In this document: positions 55,182 to 63,312 of the stretch, piece by piece
How the letters are laid out: every line of letters begins with the position of its first letter
Position numbering within the stretch: position 1 is the stretch's first letter
NCBI GenBank assembly: GCA_963779515.1
Contig: CAVZYN010000006.1
Location: forward strand, 62,001-126,000
Length of the DNA: 64,000 nt
Reading direction: 5' to 3'
Source of the DNA: CAVZYN01 sp963779515
Lineage (GTDB): Bacteria > Pseudomonadota > Alphaproteobacteria > Rhizobiales > Hyphomicrobiaceae
The notes under the pieces: generated by a model
Databases searched by the model: none
Seen by the model: only the letters and a program-made list of their open reading frames with translations
Told to the model about the DNA's origin: nothing
Position numbers and translations under genes: made by a program

Positions 55182-56132
55182 TCATACGGCCCCTTGGCCA
55201 GCGATCGCACGAGCGATCTCGGTGACATGGCGAAGGTCGGAGCCACAGCATCCGCCGAACACATTGAGCCAGGGCATGCGATTGGCGAGCGCGCGGTACT
55301 GTTGCGCGAGTTCGTGCGGATCGCCCGCGTCGAGCTCCGGCGCCGCATCCAGCTCGGCATGGCTTCGACGCGAGGCGTTGGCGCGAATACCGCGGATGCG
55401 TCGCGCCCATGGCGCATCGAGCAGCGTCTCGCCGAAGTGATCAGGATGCGCGCAATTGACCATGTAGTAGGCCGGATATTGGCCAGTGGCCCCATCAACT
55501 TCGGCGATAGCGTCCGCCAAACTCTGGCCGTTGGGCAAGGCGCCGTTCGTCTCGACGGTGAAGGAGATGACGGCGGGCAGGCCGGCTTTGCGTGCTGCCT
55601 TCGCCAGCCCCGCAGCCTCGCCAGCTTGATTGAAGGTGAGCGCCGACACCATGTCCACCTCGGTCGCCGCCAGCCACCCAAGTTGCTGCGCGAAGTACTG
55701 CTCGGCAGTGTCCATGGAGATCACGGCCTCTGGCTTGTACGCGTCACCCCGCGGCCCGATGACGGCGTTGAGGACGATCGGCTTGGCATTGCCTGAGAAG
55801 CGCGCCCGCAACTCGGCGATAAAGCGAACGCAGTCTTCGTTCGCAGCTTTCAGCTCGGCATCGGTCGCGCCGAGTTTATCCGCCCAGTGCCGATGCGCCT
55901 TCCACGTGACGGTGTCGAGAATGAAACCGGTGTTCTGCTGATTGGCGAGCGAAAGAAATCCCTCGAAGTAGCGTGACAGCGCCGCTCGCCCCTGCGGTAT
56001 GGGCAGCAATGTGTGCGCGGCGAACTCGCGGATCTCGATCCCGTGGTTGAAGATGAGATCGGTCTCGACGCCTGCGTCGCACAAGAAGATATCGCCGGAC
56101 AACTGGGGAAGCGCGTTGCGATAACGAGGCAT
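55182..56132 (-). CDS. Homocysteine S-methyltransferase family protein
   Basis: 316 aa from ATG 56132. FLCDAGVETDLIFNHGIEIREFAAHTLL at the N-terminus (GGxxT-like opening), FTVETNGALPNGQSLADAI, NCAHPDHF and FGGCCGSDLRHV, which holds the zinc-binding Cys pair. Uses betaine or S-methylmethionine-like donors. It ends 41 nt before the GNAT remnant on the same strand. Confidence 0.88.
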   Translation of the reverse strand: MPRYRNALPQLSGDIFLCDAGVETDLIFNHGIEIREFAAHTLLPIPQGRAALSRYFEGFLSLANQQNTGFILDTVTWKAHRHWADKLGATDAELKAANEDCVRFIAELRARFSGNAKPIVLNAVIGPRGDAYKPEAVISMDTAEQYFAQQLGWLAATEVDMVSALTFNQAGEAAGLAKAARKAGLPAVISFTVETNGALPNGQSLADAIAEVDGATGQYPAYYMVNCAHPDHFGETLLDAPWARRIRGIRANASRRSHAELDAAPELDAGDPHELAQQYRALANRMPWLNVFGGCCGSDLRHVTEIARAIAGQGAV

Positions 56133-56452
56133 CGGCAGTCTCCTAGTGGCACAGTTGAACAGTCGGCAATGGTACTCAAGAGCAGAAGGGAGGAGAAGAC
56201 CCAATCGCGCTGAGATCATGCGCCCGCATGGCCCTGAGCGCCTTTGTACCCGTCCGGCGCAGGACCGGTGCGATCAGGTCATGAGCCGCACTCATCGCGG
56301 CCGGGGTACGGGATTGGACCGGATGCTCGTGACCCGTTGCGGCCCCGGCCAGACCAACACAGTTTCGACGAATGTCGCGTCGGTTGTCACTCAGTCAGCG
56401 GACATCAGCCGCAGATCGCAAATCACACGTGGCCGTCGCTGTCGGCACGGGC
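56133..56452. repeat. Gap holding the longer copy of a dispersed repeat
   Basis: No gene. Positions 56229-56268 match 57067-57106 at 39 of 40 positions. The following ~77 nt (to 56345) include a second GGACCGGATGC block that the shorter copy joins directly. The remainder of the gap holds nothing recognised. Confidence 0.65.
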
Positions 56453-56938
56453 CTAACGCTCGACCACATGTGGATGCTCGAAAACCGTGGGAGCAACCGG
56501 TGTCCCGTCGTTTAGCCAAGCATGCTCCACAAAGGTGTTATAGCCCGGTGGGATGATCGTGCCCTTCTGGGCGACACCGGTGAAGATGTGCTTTGCATTG
56601 GCCGGCGAGCGGTCGAACCAATTCGGATCGTCGAAGGTGCCGGCATAGAGCCCGTAAGCATCCTCGAAACGCTCGAACGCGAGAAAAATCTTAGTGCCGC
56701 ACGTGGCACAAAAATTGATCGAGATACGCTTGCCGCTGCCGCGCGACGGCATGTCGAACGTCGTTGGCTTGCCCTTAAGGACACGGAAGTCGGCCTTGCT
56801 GAAAATCGGCTCGACCATGCCGATGCTGCCAGTGGCCACCTGACAGAATGTGCAATAGCAGATTGTCACTCGGACAGGATTGGCGGTCGTCGCGAATCTG
56901 ACGGCCTTGCACAGACAGCCGCCTTCGTGTGTGGGCAT
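56453..56938 (-). CDS. GFA-family (glutathione-dependent formaldehyde-activating-like) protein
   Basis: 161 aa from ATG 56938. Cysteine signature GGCLCKAVRF, CYCTFC, and FCATCGTKIF, which binds zinc in the family. Probable S-hydroxymethylglutathione synthase-type or other small-molecule lyase. Flanked by both copies of the 40-nt repeat. Confidence 0.88.
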   Translation of the reverse strand: MPTHEGGCLCKAVRFATTANPVRVTICYCTFCQVATGSIGMVEPIFSKADFRVLKGKPTTFDMPSRGSGKRISINFCATCGTKIFLAFERFEDAYGLYAGTFDDPNWFDRSPANAKHIFTGVAQKGTIIPPGYNTFVEHAWLNDGTPVAPTVFEHPHVVER

Positions 56939-57066
56939 AGATGATCTCAACTGCGATATTTGAGTTCACAGAGTCGCCTAGTTTTCGGTCGCACGCAATG
57001 GGCAAAGTGGCCTCTGAAGCTGCCTAAGCTTAGCCGCAGGATTTTGTTGTCGCCCACGTCCGCCCC

Positions 57067-57130
57067 TGGCCCTGAGCGCCTTCGTACCCGTCCGGCGCAG
57101 GACCGGATGCTTGTGGCCCGGTGCTGCCCT
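57067..57130. repeat. Shorter copy of the dispersed repeat
   Basis: 57067-57106 is 39/40 identical to 56229-56268. It continues with GGACCGGATGCTTGTGGCCC, which aligns with the second part of the longer copy at 56317-56336. It lacks the ~50 nt between the two GGACCGG words of the long copy, consistent with slippage between direct repeats. Confidence 0.65.
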
Positions 57131-57191
57131 TTCCCTGAAGCATAGGCCGATCTAGTATCATTCGGTTGCTCATCAAGAAGCGGCCGAGGCG

Positions 57192-58000
57192 ATGTCCATG
57201 CCTGACTTCTCCACCGATGTGGAATTTTTCGAGCGAGGCGACGGGCCAGCGCTCTTGCTGCTCCCCGGTAGTTTTGGGACTGGAGCTGGATGGAAAGCCG
57301 TCACGGATAACCTCGGCGCGCGCTACCGGCTCGTGACGACAAGTCTTCTCGGCTACGGAGCCACGGTGGAGCGCCGCCCACTGGGCAACGCCACGATGCA
57401 GCAACAGACGGACGTAATAGACGCCATTCTCGAGAGAATTGGCGAACCTACCCACGTTGCTGCCCATTCGTTCGGAGGGCTTGCCGCGTTGGGTCACGCA
57501 ATTCAAGGCTCGATCAAGCCAGCCAGTTTGACTTCATAGAAGCCAACCCGCTCGGCATCCTGAAGTCAGCGGGCGAAACCGGCTTGTACGCGATGTTCGG
57601 TTCGATGACGCAAGTCTATTTCGCGGAATTCGACGGCGGGAGACCCGATGCGGCGCGGCATGTCATCGATTTCTACGGCGGAGCAGGGACCTTTGACTCG
57701 TTCCCGCCAAAGGTGCGCGACTACGTGGTCAAGACGACGCCCAGCAATATTCGTGACTGGTCATCGGGCACCGCCTTCGAGCCACCGTTCTCCAGCTACC
57801 AACAGATCGCTGCGCACACATTGGTTGTTCGCGGTGGAAATGGCCATCCGGCGATGCTGCGCATCGCTGAAATACTTGCGGCAGCCATCCCTCGTGCACG
57901 CCTTGAGACCGTGGCAGGCGGCAGCCACTTCTTACCGGCGACCCACCCGATCGAACTCGCACGCCTCATCGACGCCCACGTCAAAGCCGGCGTCGCCTGA
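57192..58000 (+). pseudogene. Alpha/beta hydrolase, split by a frameshift
   Basis: First part (57192-57535): FFERGDGPALLLLPGSFGTGAGW with the oxyanion region, and the nucleophile elbow AAHSFGGLAAL. Second part (~57540-58000): EANPLGILKSAGETGL, SYQQIAAHTLVVRGGNGHPAM with the acid region, and GGSHFLPATHPIELARLI with the catalytic His. The frames differ by an indel at ~57530-57542; adding one base gives 269 aa, the normal length. All catalytic residues are present. Confidence 0.78.
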
Positions 58001-58117
58001 CGTCGCAATTCCGCTTACTGGAAATGCCGACGTGATGTGAATTCGATCATGCGCTACATCACGGCGCGCGCGATGGCGCGTTGGTCATGGTCGTCCGAAG
58101 GGCGCGCGAAACAGCCC

Positions 58118-58537
58118 TTACTTGCGCGTGAGCGTGCTGAAGGCGACGAGGGCTTTGCCCCGGTCTGATCCAACCCAGCCCCACGCCAACCGATCTCCAG
58201 CCGCAGCGATTGTGATGCTGCCATCGAGGCACTGACCACCCTGATCGTGGCGTCCTCGCGTAATCTTCTCGATGAAGAAGGTGTACCCATCTGACGAACC
58301 AACACGCGTCAGCCGGCCTCCACAATTCAGTCCGGGGTAGTCCGTCTCACCATCACTCTCGCGGACAATGAGGACCAGAGCGTAGCCTTTGGCGCTGCCG
58401 GGCTGTGTCACAGCACCGGACCACGTCCCTGTCACGCCGGCCTTCTGCGGAAGTACCTTTTGTTGAGGCCATGCGCGTGTTGGTATCGTCGCCAAAGCGG
58501 CAATCGCAGTCGCGCCGATAATGGTCCTGAGCTGCAT
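58118..58537 (-). CDS. Secreted hypothetical protein
   Basis: 139 aa. Signal peptide ending TRAWPQQ. Beta-rich mature domain: GVTGTWSGAVTQPGSAKGYALVLIVRESDGETDYPGLNCGG, two cysteines likely paired (NCGG, QCLDG). No family recognised, but the pattern GTWSG...L.G is seen in small periplasmic proteins. Intact. Confidence 0.62.
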   Translation of the reverse strand: MQLRTIIGATAIAALATIPTRAWPQQKVLPQKAGVTGTWSGAVTQPGSAKGYALVLIVRESDGETDYPGLNCGGRLTRVGSSDGYTFFIEKITRGRHDQGGQCLDGSITIAAAGDRLAWGWVGSDRGKALVAFSTLTRK

Positions 58538-59651
58538 GATACCGTTCCCTGGGTGTTGGATTGAGCAAGTACCAGCGCAACACGAGCACGGTTGTCAAGG
58601 AACGCACGGTGATGCGGACACCTTAAAATTTTGGGATCCGCCGAAGACATTTGAAAAGGGCGCCTTCCCTCTCCCCGTCCTTCACGGGGAGAGGGCGACG
58701 ACGGGCGTGCGCGCGCAGCAAAGCACGCCGTCGTGGGTGAGGGGCAGCCGCGTGCTCGGGTCGCTCACTTAAAGACTTGCGTGCGCGCGGATCGATCACC
58801 GACAGTAGTCGTGGCTGCCCCTCATCCGGCCTTCGGCCACCTTCTCCCCGTGAAAAACGGGGAGAAGGAAGAGACCGCCTCGACTTCTCCTTTTGGCCCG
58901 ATGCGGTCATCGCACGAACGTTGCCACTTGCGTTCCCGGAAGTGACGCGCGACGCGCAGCAATATCCGGGATCTATACCCGTCGCGAGCCGGTGAAGATC
59001 CCGGACGTGCACGCGCGCTCCAGCGAAACGCCACTTGATCAGACGCAACGCGGGCCGAGCGTGCGCGCCGCGATCTCACTCCAGCCGTCATGCCGGGCCA
59101 CCGTGCCCGGCATCCAGGATCACCGCTACCGGAGGTCGATCACACCTGCCACGGCGTATGGATCGTCGGCACAAGGCGCACAAGGCCGATGATGACGGCT
59201 GTGGGTGGGGCACCTTTCTGAATCCACGTGGATTTGCGACATCCGCCTCATGGTGAGCCTGTCGAACCATAGGCGGCGCGTGACGGGATGGCAGCTCGGC
59301 CGCTCGCCCTTCGACAGGCTCAGGGTGAGGCGGATTGAAGGGCGCGAGCTATGCGCGATTCATGATGCAGTGCGGCGCGAATTTACGAGGAAAATCTCAG
59401 TGGCCAACCACGCGCACCGAAATTGTTCGCGAGATTTATCCCCGTTTTGAGCGCAGGCTCGGCCAGCGCCGGTCACGCAGCCCGCTCCGGACGCTCCCGT
59501 CGCACGCCGGACGCGACCCGCCGAAGCGGTTCCGAAGTGCACCGAAACACGACTAGCGACTCGCCGAACCGGCCGATTCTGAAAAACGGGGACCCCATCG
59601 CGGACGCGTTGTTAGCCCATCGCGAAATCACCAAAAAAACGCGAGAAAAAT
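58538..59651. repeat. 1.1-kb gene-poor region with palindromic repeats
   Basis: No supported CDS. Three repeat types are visible. Hairpins CCCTCTCCCCG..CGGGGAGAGGG (58667-58695) and CCTTCTCCCCG..CGGGGAGAAGG (58840-58868) carry flanking GGGTGAGGGGCAGCC / GGCTGCCCCTCATCC in opposite orientation. An inverted repeat pairs 59243-59266 with 59310-59333, 21/24 matched. A GTCATGCCGGGCC...GCCCGGCATCC unit lies at 59089-59115. All are intergenic repeat types common in alphaproteobacteria. Confidence 0.6.
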
Positions 59652-60383
59652 TCAAATTCCGCGGCCGTCGACGTCGCGCGTCAGTTCTTCGATCGTCGTT
59701 TTCAAGTTGGGCCAGAACGGATGTACATCGTCGAGCCGCTTGAAGGCTTTCAACGCGCCCTTCTTTTCGCCGACCTCGCGCAGGATGTTGCCCATGCCGT
59801 CGAGCGCCTTGAAGTGATTGGGATCGAGCGCGAGCACGCGCCTGAGATCGCCGAGCGCATCCGTCAACTTCTGTTGTGAGAAGTTGACATAGGCGCGGCG
59901 GTTCCAGCCTTCGGTGAAATCGGGCGCGAGTTCAAGCACCGCATTCAACAGTTTCAGCGCGAGATCGTTGTTCTTGGCTTGCACCGCTTTGGTCGCGCGC
60001 TCCATCAACACGTTGACGGTGTCGCTGCCCGAGTGCCGCCAGACCCGCTCGATGTTCTCGGCGGCGTGCTTGGCGCTCTCTTCGTCAACCGCAGTCGCAA
60101 GATGCGCGTAGAGATCCGACAGCATCTTGTCGCGCTCGGCGGGCGTTTCCGGCAGCGCCGGGCGCTTGCGCGGCGCGGCCTTCGCGTCCGCTGCTTGCTG
60201 GTCCGCGGGCGCCGCCTCTTTCTTGGCCGACGGCGGCGCGGGATCGGCGGGTTTTGGATTTTGCCGCGACAGCGGTGGGCCACGCTCCGCCGGCGGCGGT
60301 GTCTGAGTCTGCGCCAGCACGACAGAAGAAGCGGTGGCGGCCGCCACGATCAGACCAGCAAGATATCGAGAAGAGAAACGCAT
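59652..60383 (-). CDS. Tetratricopeptide-repeat periplasmic protein
   Basis: 243 aa from ATG 60383. Signal peptide (SSVVLAQ), then a Pro/Ala/Lys-rich linker (~residues 25-75), then about four TPR units (AVQAKNNDLALKLLNAVLELAPDFTEGWNRRAYVNFSQQ, DALGDLRRVLALDPNHFKALDGMGNILRE). It is next to rpmJ, an arrangement usual in Hyphomicrobiales. Likely a scaffold. Confidence 0.88.
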   Translation of the reverse strand: MRFSSRYLAGLIVAAATASSVVLAQTQTPPPAERGPPLSRQNPKPADPAPPSAKKEAAPADQQAADAKAAPRKRPALPETPAERDKMLSDLYAHLATAVDEESAKHAAENIERVWRHSGSDTVNVLMERATKAVQAKNNDLALKLLNAVLELAPDFTEGWNRRAYVNFSQQKLTDALGDLRRVLALDPNHFKALDGMGNILREVGEKKGALKAFKRLDDVHPFWPNLKTTIEELTRDVDGRGI

Positions 60384-60497
60384 AAAGCCAGCATACGCGG
60401 AACCGCATGCTGGCGTCAAAAACTCCGCGATCACAATGAAGCGAAAGATCGGGCAACGAAAGCCGGATGAATCAGCCAATTCGATCAGCCGAAGCGA

Positions 60498-60623
60498 TCA
60501 ACCCTGGCGGGCCTTGAAGCGGCGGTTCGTCTTGTTGATCACATAGACGCGGCCCTTACGGCGCACCAAGCGATTGTTGCGGTGCCGGCCGCGCAAAGAC
60601 TTCAGCGAGTTCTTGACCTTCAT
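60498..60623 (-). CDS. rpmJ: 50S ribosomal protein L36
   Basis: 41 aa, MKVKNSLKSLRGRHRNNRLV and RRKGRVYVINKTNRRFKARQG. It lacks the zinc-binding cysteines of L36 (C- form) and carries the four-residue-longer tail typical of alphaproteobacterial L36. Too short for standard ORF lists, but unmistakable. Confidence 0.97.
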   Translation of the reverse strand: MKVKNSLKSLRGRHRNNRLVRRKGRVYVINKTNRRFKARQG

Positions 60624-60738
60624 GGTCCTTCGTCCTGCCTGTTACCGCCCATGCGAGCGGATCTTGTCGAATGCGCCGCCGAACTCCCATCCCAAGGACT
60701 TCTCCTTGGTCGAGCCGCTCGGCGAGCGCGAAAAAAAC

Positions 60739-60813
60739 TGGTGGGCGCGACAGGGATCGAACCTGTGACCCCTACCATGTCAAGGTAGTGCTCTACCGCT
60801 GAGCTACGCGCCC
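60739..60813 (-). tRNA. tRNA-Val (GAC)
   Basis: Minus-strand cloverleaf: acceptor GGGCGCG/CGCGCCC, D-arm GCTC...GAGC, anticodon loop TTGACAT (GAC), T-arm ACAGG TTCGATC CCTGT, discriminator A, encoded CCA. 75 nt. Confidence 0.97.
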
Positions 60814-60972
60814 CGTTCACGAGGAGACCCCGAGCGCGGATGCCGATCCTCTAATGGAAATCCCTCGGCGTGGCAAGCAAAGCTGAAAGACTTTGGAGTG
60901 GCGAAGCACCGATGGCGCGCCGCGCGTTACGTCGAGCCGGGTGGGCGGGCGTGTCCGGGCCGCACGGCGGCC

Positions 60973-61362
60973 TCAGGCGGCTTCGAGCAGGCGGTCCACT
61001 TCGCGCACCAAATCCTTCAAATGAAAGGGTTTCGAGAGCACGCGGGCATCTTTGGGCGGTTGCAACTCGGTATTGAGCGTCACCGCCGCGAAACCCGTGA
61101 TGAACATGATTTTCAGCTCGGGATCGAGCTCGCCAGCCCGGCGGGCAAGTTCGATGCCGTCCATCAACGGCATCACGATATCCGTCAGCAGCAGCGTAAA
61201 GGGCTCGTCCTTCAGCCGCTCGAAGGCGTCGCGCCCGTTCGGGAAGGCGACGACCTCATAGCCGGCCTTGGCCAGCGCCCGCTCCAGGAAGCCGCGCATC
61301 GAATCGTCATCCTCCGCGAGAAGAATGCGCTTCAAAGGCAATTGCGAGGGTTTGACTGTCAT
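60973..61362 (-). CDS. cpdR: Single-domain response regulator CpdR
   Basis: 129 aa, receiver domain only: ILLAEDDDSMRGFLERALAKAGYEV with the acidic pocket, phosphoacceptor Asp in LLLTDIVMPLMDGIELARRA, conserved Thr/Lys in MFITGFAAV and VLSKPFHLKDLVREVD. Near identical in plan to alphaproteobacterial CpdR, which when unphosphorylated primes ClpXP for degradation of CtrA and other cell-cycle proteins. Divergent from an N-formylglutamate amidohydrolase gene, a conserved arrangement in this order. Confidence 0.93.
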   Translation of the reverse strand: MTVKPSQLPLKRILLAEDDDSMRGFLERALAKAGYEVVAFPNGRDAFERLKDEPFTLLLTDIVMPLMDGIELARRAGELDPELKIMFITGFAAVTLNTELQPPKDARVLSKPFHLKDLVREVDRLLEAA

Positions 61363-61714
61363 GTCTTGGAGCACACGCAGGTGAGGACGGACGACTGACC
61401 GCCGGAGATGCAAGTTCAAGCACACTGGCGATATGCCGGATGGAATCTGACTCGATTTTGGTAAATGAGAGATAAACTTTGCAATTATTTTATGGCGCCG
61501 CCGCCATTGTGGCACGTGCGCTGCGCCGGCGCGATACCAACACGCCACGTGTGTGCGATCCAAGTCTGTGCCGTCCAAGTGTGCGCGATCAACGACAAAG
61601 GTAGACAGCACGCGCCACCATTGGCAAAGTGACGCCGTCGGATCGGGATTCCGTGATGGCATGCCGAAGCCGCTCCGGGACCGTCTCCGAGGCCTAAAGG
61701 ACTGATCTTCCCGC
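61363..61714. promoter_or_regulatory. Divergent intergenic region of cpdR and the amidohydrolase gene
   Basis: 352 nt without a gene; must contain both promoters. An AT-rich core (AATTATTTTATGG near 61476-61495, TAAATGAGAGATAAA near 61462) is the only low-GC patch and the likely cpdR promoter area. I see no convincing CtrA (TTAA-N7-TTAA) site. Confidence 0.35.
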
Positions 61715-62614
61715 ATGCCCGCCGCCGAACACGCCTCCATTCTGCAGGACCTTGATCCGCCATTTGTGTTGCTGCGGCCCCGGCATCAAACGACGCCCTT
61801 CATCTTCTGCTCGCCGCACTCGGGACGCCGCTATCCGCGCGCACTTCTGGCGCGCACGCGGCTCGATTTCTCGATGCTGCGCAAGTCGGAGGATTGCTAC
61901 GTCGATGAGCTGTTTGCCCCCGTCGTGCCGTTGGGCGCGCCGTTGATCGCGGCCCAGTTTCCGCGCGCCTTTCTCGACGTCAATCGCGAGCCCTACGAAC
62001 TCGATCCGGAGCTTTTTTCCGAGCCGTTGCCGGCATTTGCGAACGCGCACTCGGTTCGCGTCGCGGCCGGACTCGGGACCATCGCCCGCATCGTCGCCGA
62101 CGGCGCCGAGATTTACGGCGAGCGGTTGCCGTTGAGCATCGCCTACCAGCGCATCGATCGGCTTTATCGGCCGTTTCATGAGGCGCTGGAGGCACTTGTG
62201 CTCGAAACCCGTGACCGCTTTGGCGTCGCGATCCTGGTCGATTGCCATTCCATGCCATCGGCCTCCAACGCACAGGTGCAGGGCGCGCGCCCGCATTTCG
62301 TCATCGGTGATCGCTTCGGGTGCGCCTGTGACGGCCGCCTGACCCGCCTGGTCCGCGACATTCTGGGCAGCGGCGGCTTCGACGTCCAGCTCAACCGCCC
62401 CTATGCCGGCGGCTTCATCACCGAGCATTATGGCCGCCCCACCGACGGCGTCCACGCCATCCAGATCGAGATCAACCGCGCGCTCTATCTCGACGAGGAG
62501 CGCTTCGCCAAAACCACTGGTTTCTCAGCTCTTTCCGATAAATTGGCACGCTTCGCCGACCGCCTGTTCGCCGAAGCCCCGATGGCCCAGGCGCGCCGAA
62601 CCGCCGCGGAATAA
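61715..62614 (+). CDS. N-formylglutamate amidohydrolase family protein
   Basis: 299 aa. PFIFCSPHSGRRYPRALL with the metal-binding His, DCYVDELF, AILVDCHSMPS (metal ligands), and GVHAIQIEINRALYLDE near the end. The family hydrolyses N-formylglutamate in histidine degradation, or related formyl/acyl amino acids. Always next to cpdR in this order. Intact. Confidence 0.9.
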   Translation: MPAAEHASILQDLDPPFVLLRPRHQTTPFIFCSPHSGRRYPRALLARTRLDFSMLRKSEDCYVDELFAPVVPLGAPLIAAQFPRAFLDVNREPYELDPELFSEPLPAFANAHSVRVAAGLGTIARIVADGAEIYGERLPLSIAYQRIDRLYRPFHEALEALVLETRDRFGVAILVDCHSMPSASNAQVQGARPHFVIGDRFGCACDGRLTRLVRDILGSGGFDVQLNRPYAGGFITEHYGRPTDGVHAIQIEINRALYLDEERFAKTTGFSALSDKLARFADRLFAEAPMAQARRTAAE

Positions 62615-62620
62615 GAGCAT

Positions 62621-62716
62621 AAAAAAAAGAGCCGTCTGGTGTTACCAAACGGCCCAAGTCTAGGGAGGAAACGCCCAAGGAGGGCTACGGTGACGACGGC
62701 AAGCCGCCGCCATCGC
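62621..62716 (-). ncRNA. Small RNA, first of a tandem pair (suhB/alpha-r8-like)
   Basis: On the minus strand: a 5' hairpin (62692-62711), a single-stranded core with CCTCCTTGGG and TTTCCTCCC, then the terminator GCCGTTTGG / CCAGACGGC (62631-62653) followed by eight T. The core word is shared with the copy at 63.0 kb. The 3' hairpin with U-run and the anti-Shine-Dalgarno core fit the alphaproteobacterial suhB / alpha-r8 sRNA family from memory. 62615-63312 is otherwise without a protein gene; only a 41-codon ORF (62840-62965) is present. Confidence 0.68.
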
Positions 62717-62722
62717 TATTTC

Positions 62723-62751
62723 CATATATGGTGCGATGCACAAACCTTCAA
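62723..62751 (-). promoter_or_regulatory. Promoter of the first small RNA
   Basis: Minus strand: -35 TTGAAG (62746-62751), 17-nt spacer, -10 TATATG (62723-62728), placing the start at about 62716, exactly ahead of the 5' hairpin. Confidence 0.5.
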
Positions 62752-63002
62752 GCCAAAACTCGCACTAAGCTAGCCACATCTCGCATGGGACTATTGCCAA
62801 AGAGGCGGTCACGTTTTCGCTATCGATGGATTTCAATCAATGCTGAGAAGCGCCTTGATCTATCGCAATAAAATAGAGCAGATCGTGCATAAAACGGGCA
62901 CCGACTGCGCCGCGTTGGCGACGAGCTTTCTGGATTCGATCACATCAGTTTGCAGCGCAAAATAAACGGCAACTGCGCGCCCGACGGCGCAGCAAATCGG
63001 CG

Positions 63003-63100
63003 CAGAAAAGAGGGCCGCCCGAAGGAACGGCCCCAAGTCTAGGGAGGAAACGCCCAAGGTGGGCTGTGAGCTCGAGACCAGCTCGAAGCTCACATGCTCC
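63003..63100 (-). ncRNA. Small RNA, second of a tandem pair (suhB/alpha-r8-like)
   Basis: Same plan as the copy at 62.65 kb: 5' hairpin GTGAGCT..CGAGC / CTCGAGCTCAC (63066-63093), shared single-stranded core CCACCTTGGGCGTTTCCTCC, terminator GGGCCG...CGGCCC (63012-63032) followed by TCTTTTC. Possible promoter: TTGCAA (63130-63135), 16 nt, AATAAG (63108-63113). The core is nearly identical between copies while both hairpins differ in sequence but not in shape. Confidence 0.66.
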
Positions 63101-63312
63101 GTTTGCGCTTATTCGCGGCGCGCGACAACTTGCAAAGGCCGCATTTTCTGCGGCAACGGGGAATAGTTGCCATGTCGTCACAGGTTTCTTGCCCGCTGAC
63201 GGCCCAGTTGATCCCCAGTTGATCTCAATCGGGTCTGATGCGGCTGGACAAATCAAGTTCCGTGCGCGAGGCATCGCGCTGCCCGCCTCAATCCCGAAAC
63301 GACCCTGACTCC

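Noticed and set aside
58538..59651. CRISPR array
   Set aside because: Repeats are hairpins with irregular spacing and no constant spacer length; no cas gene in the window.
62840..62965. 41-codon ORF between the two sRNAs
   Set aside because: No ribosome site or family; likely chance, noted only in the sRNA entry.
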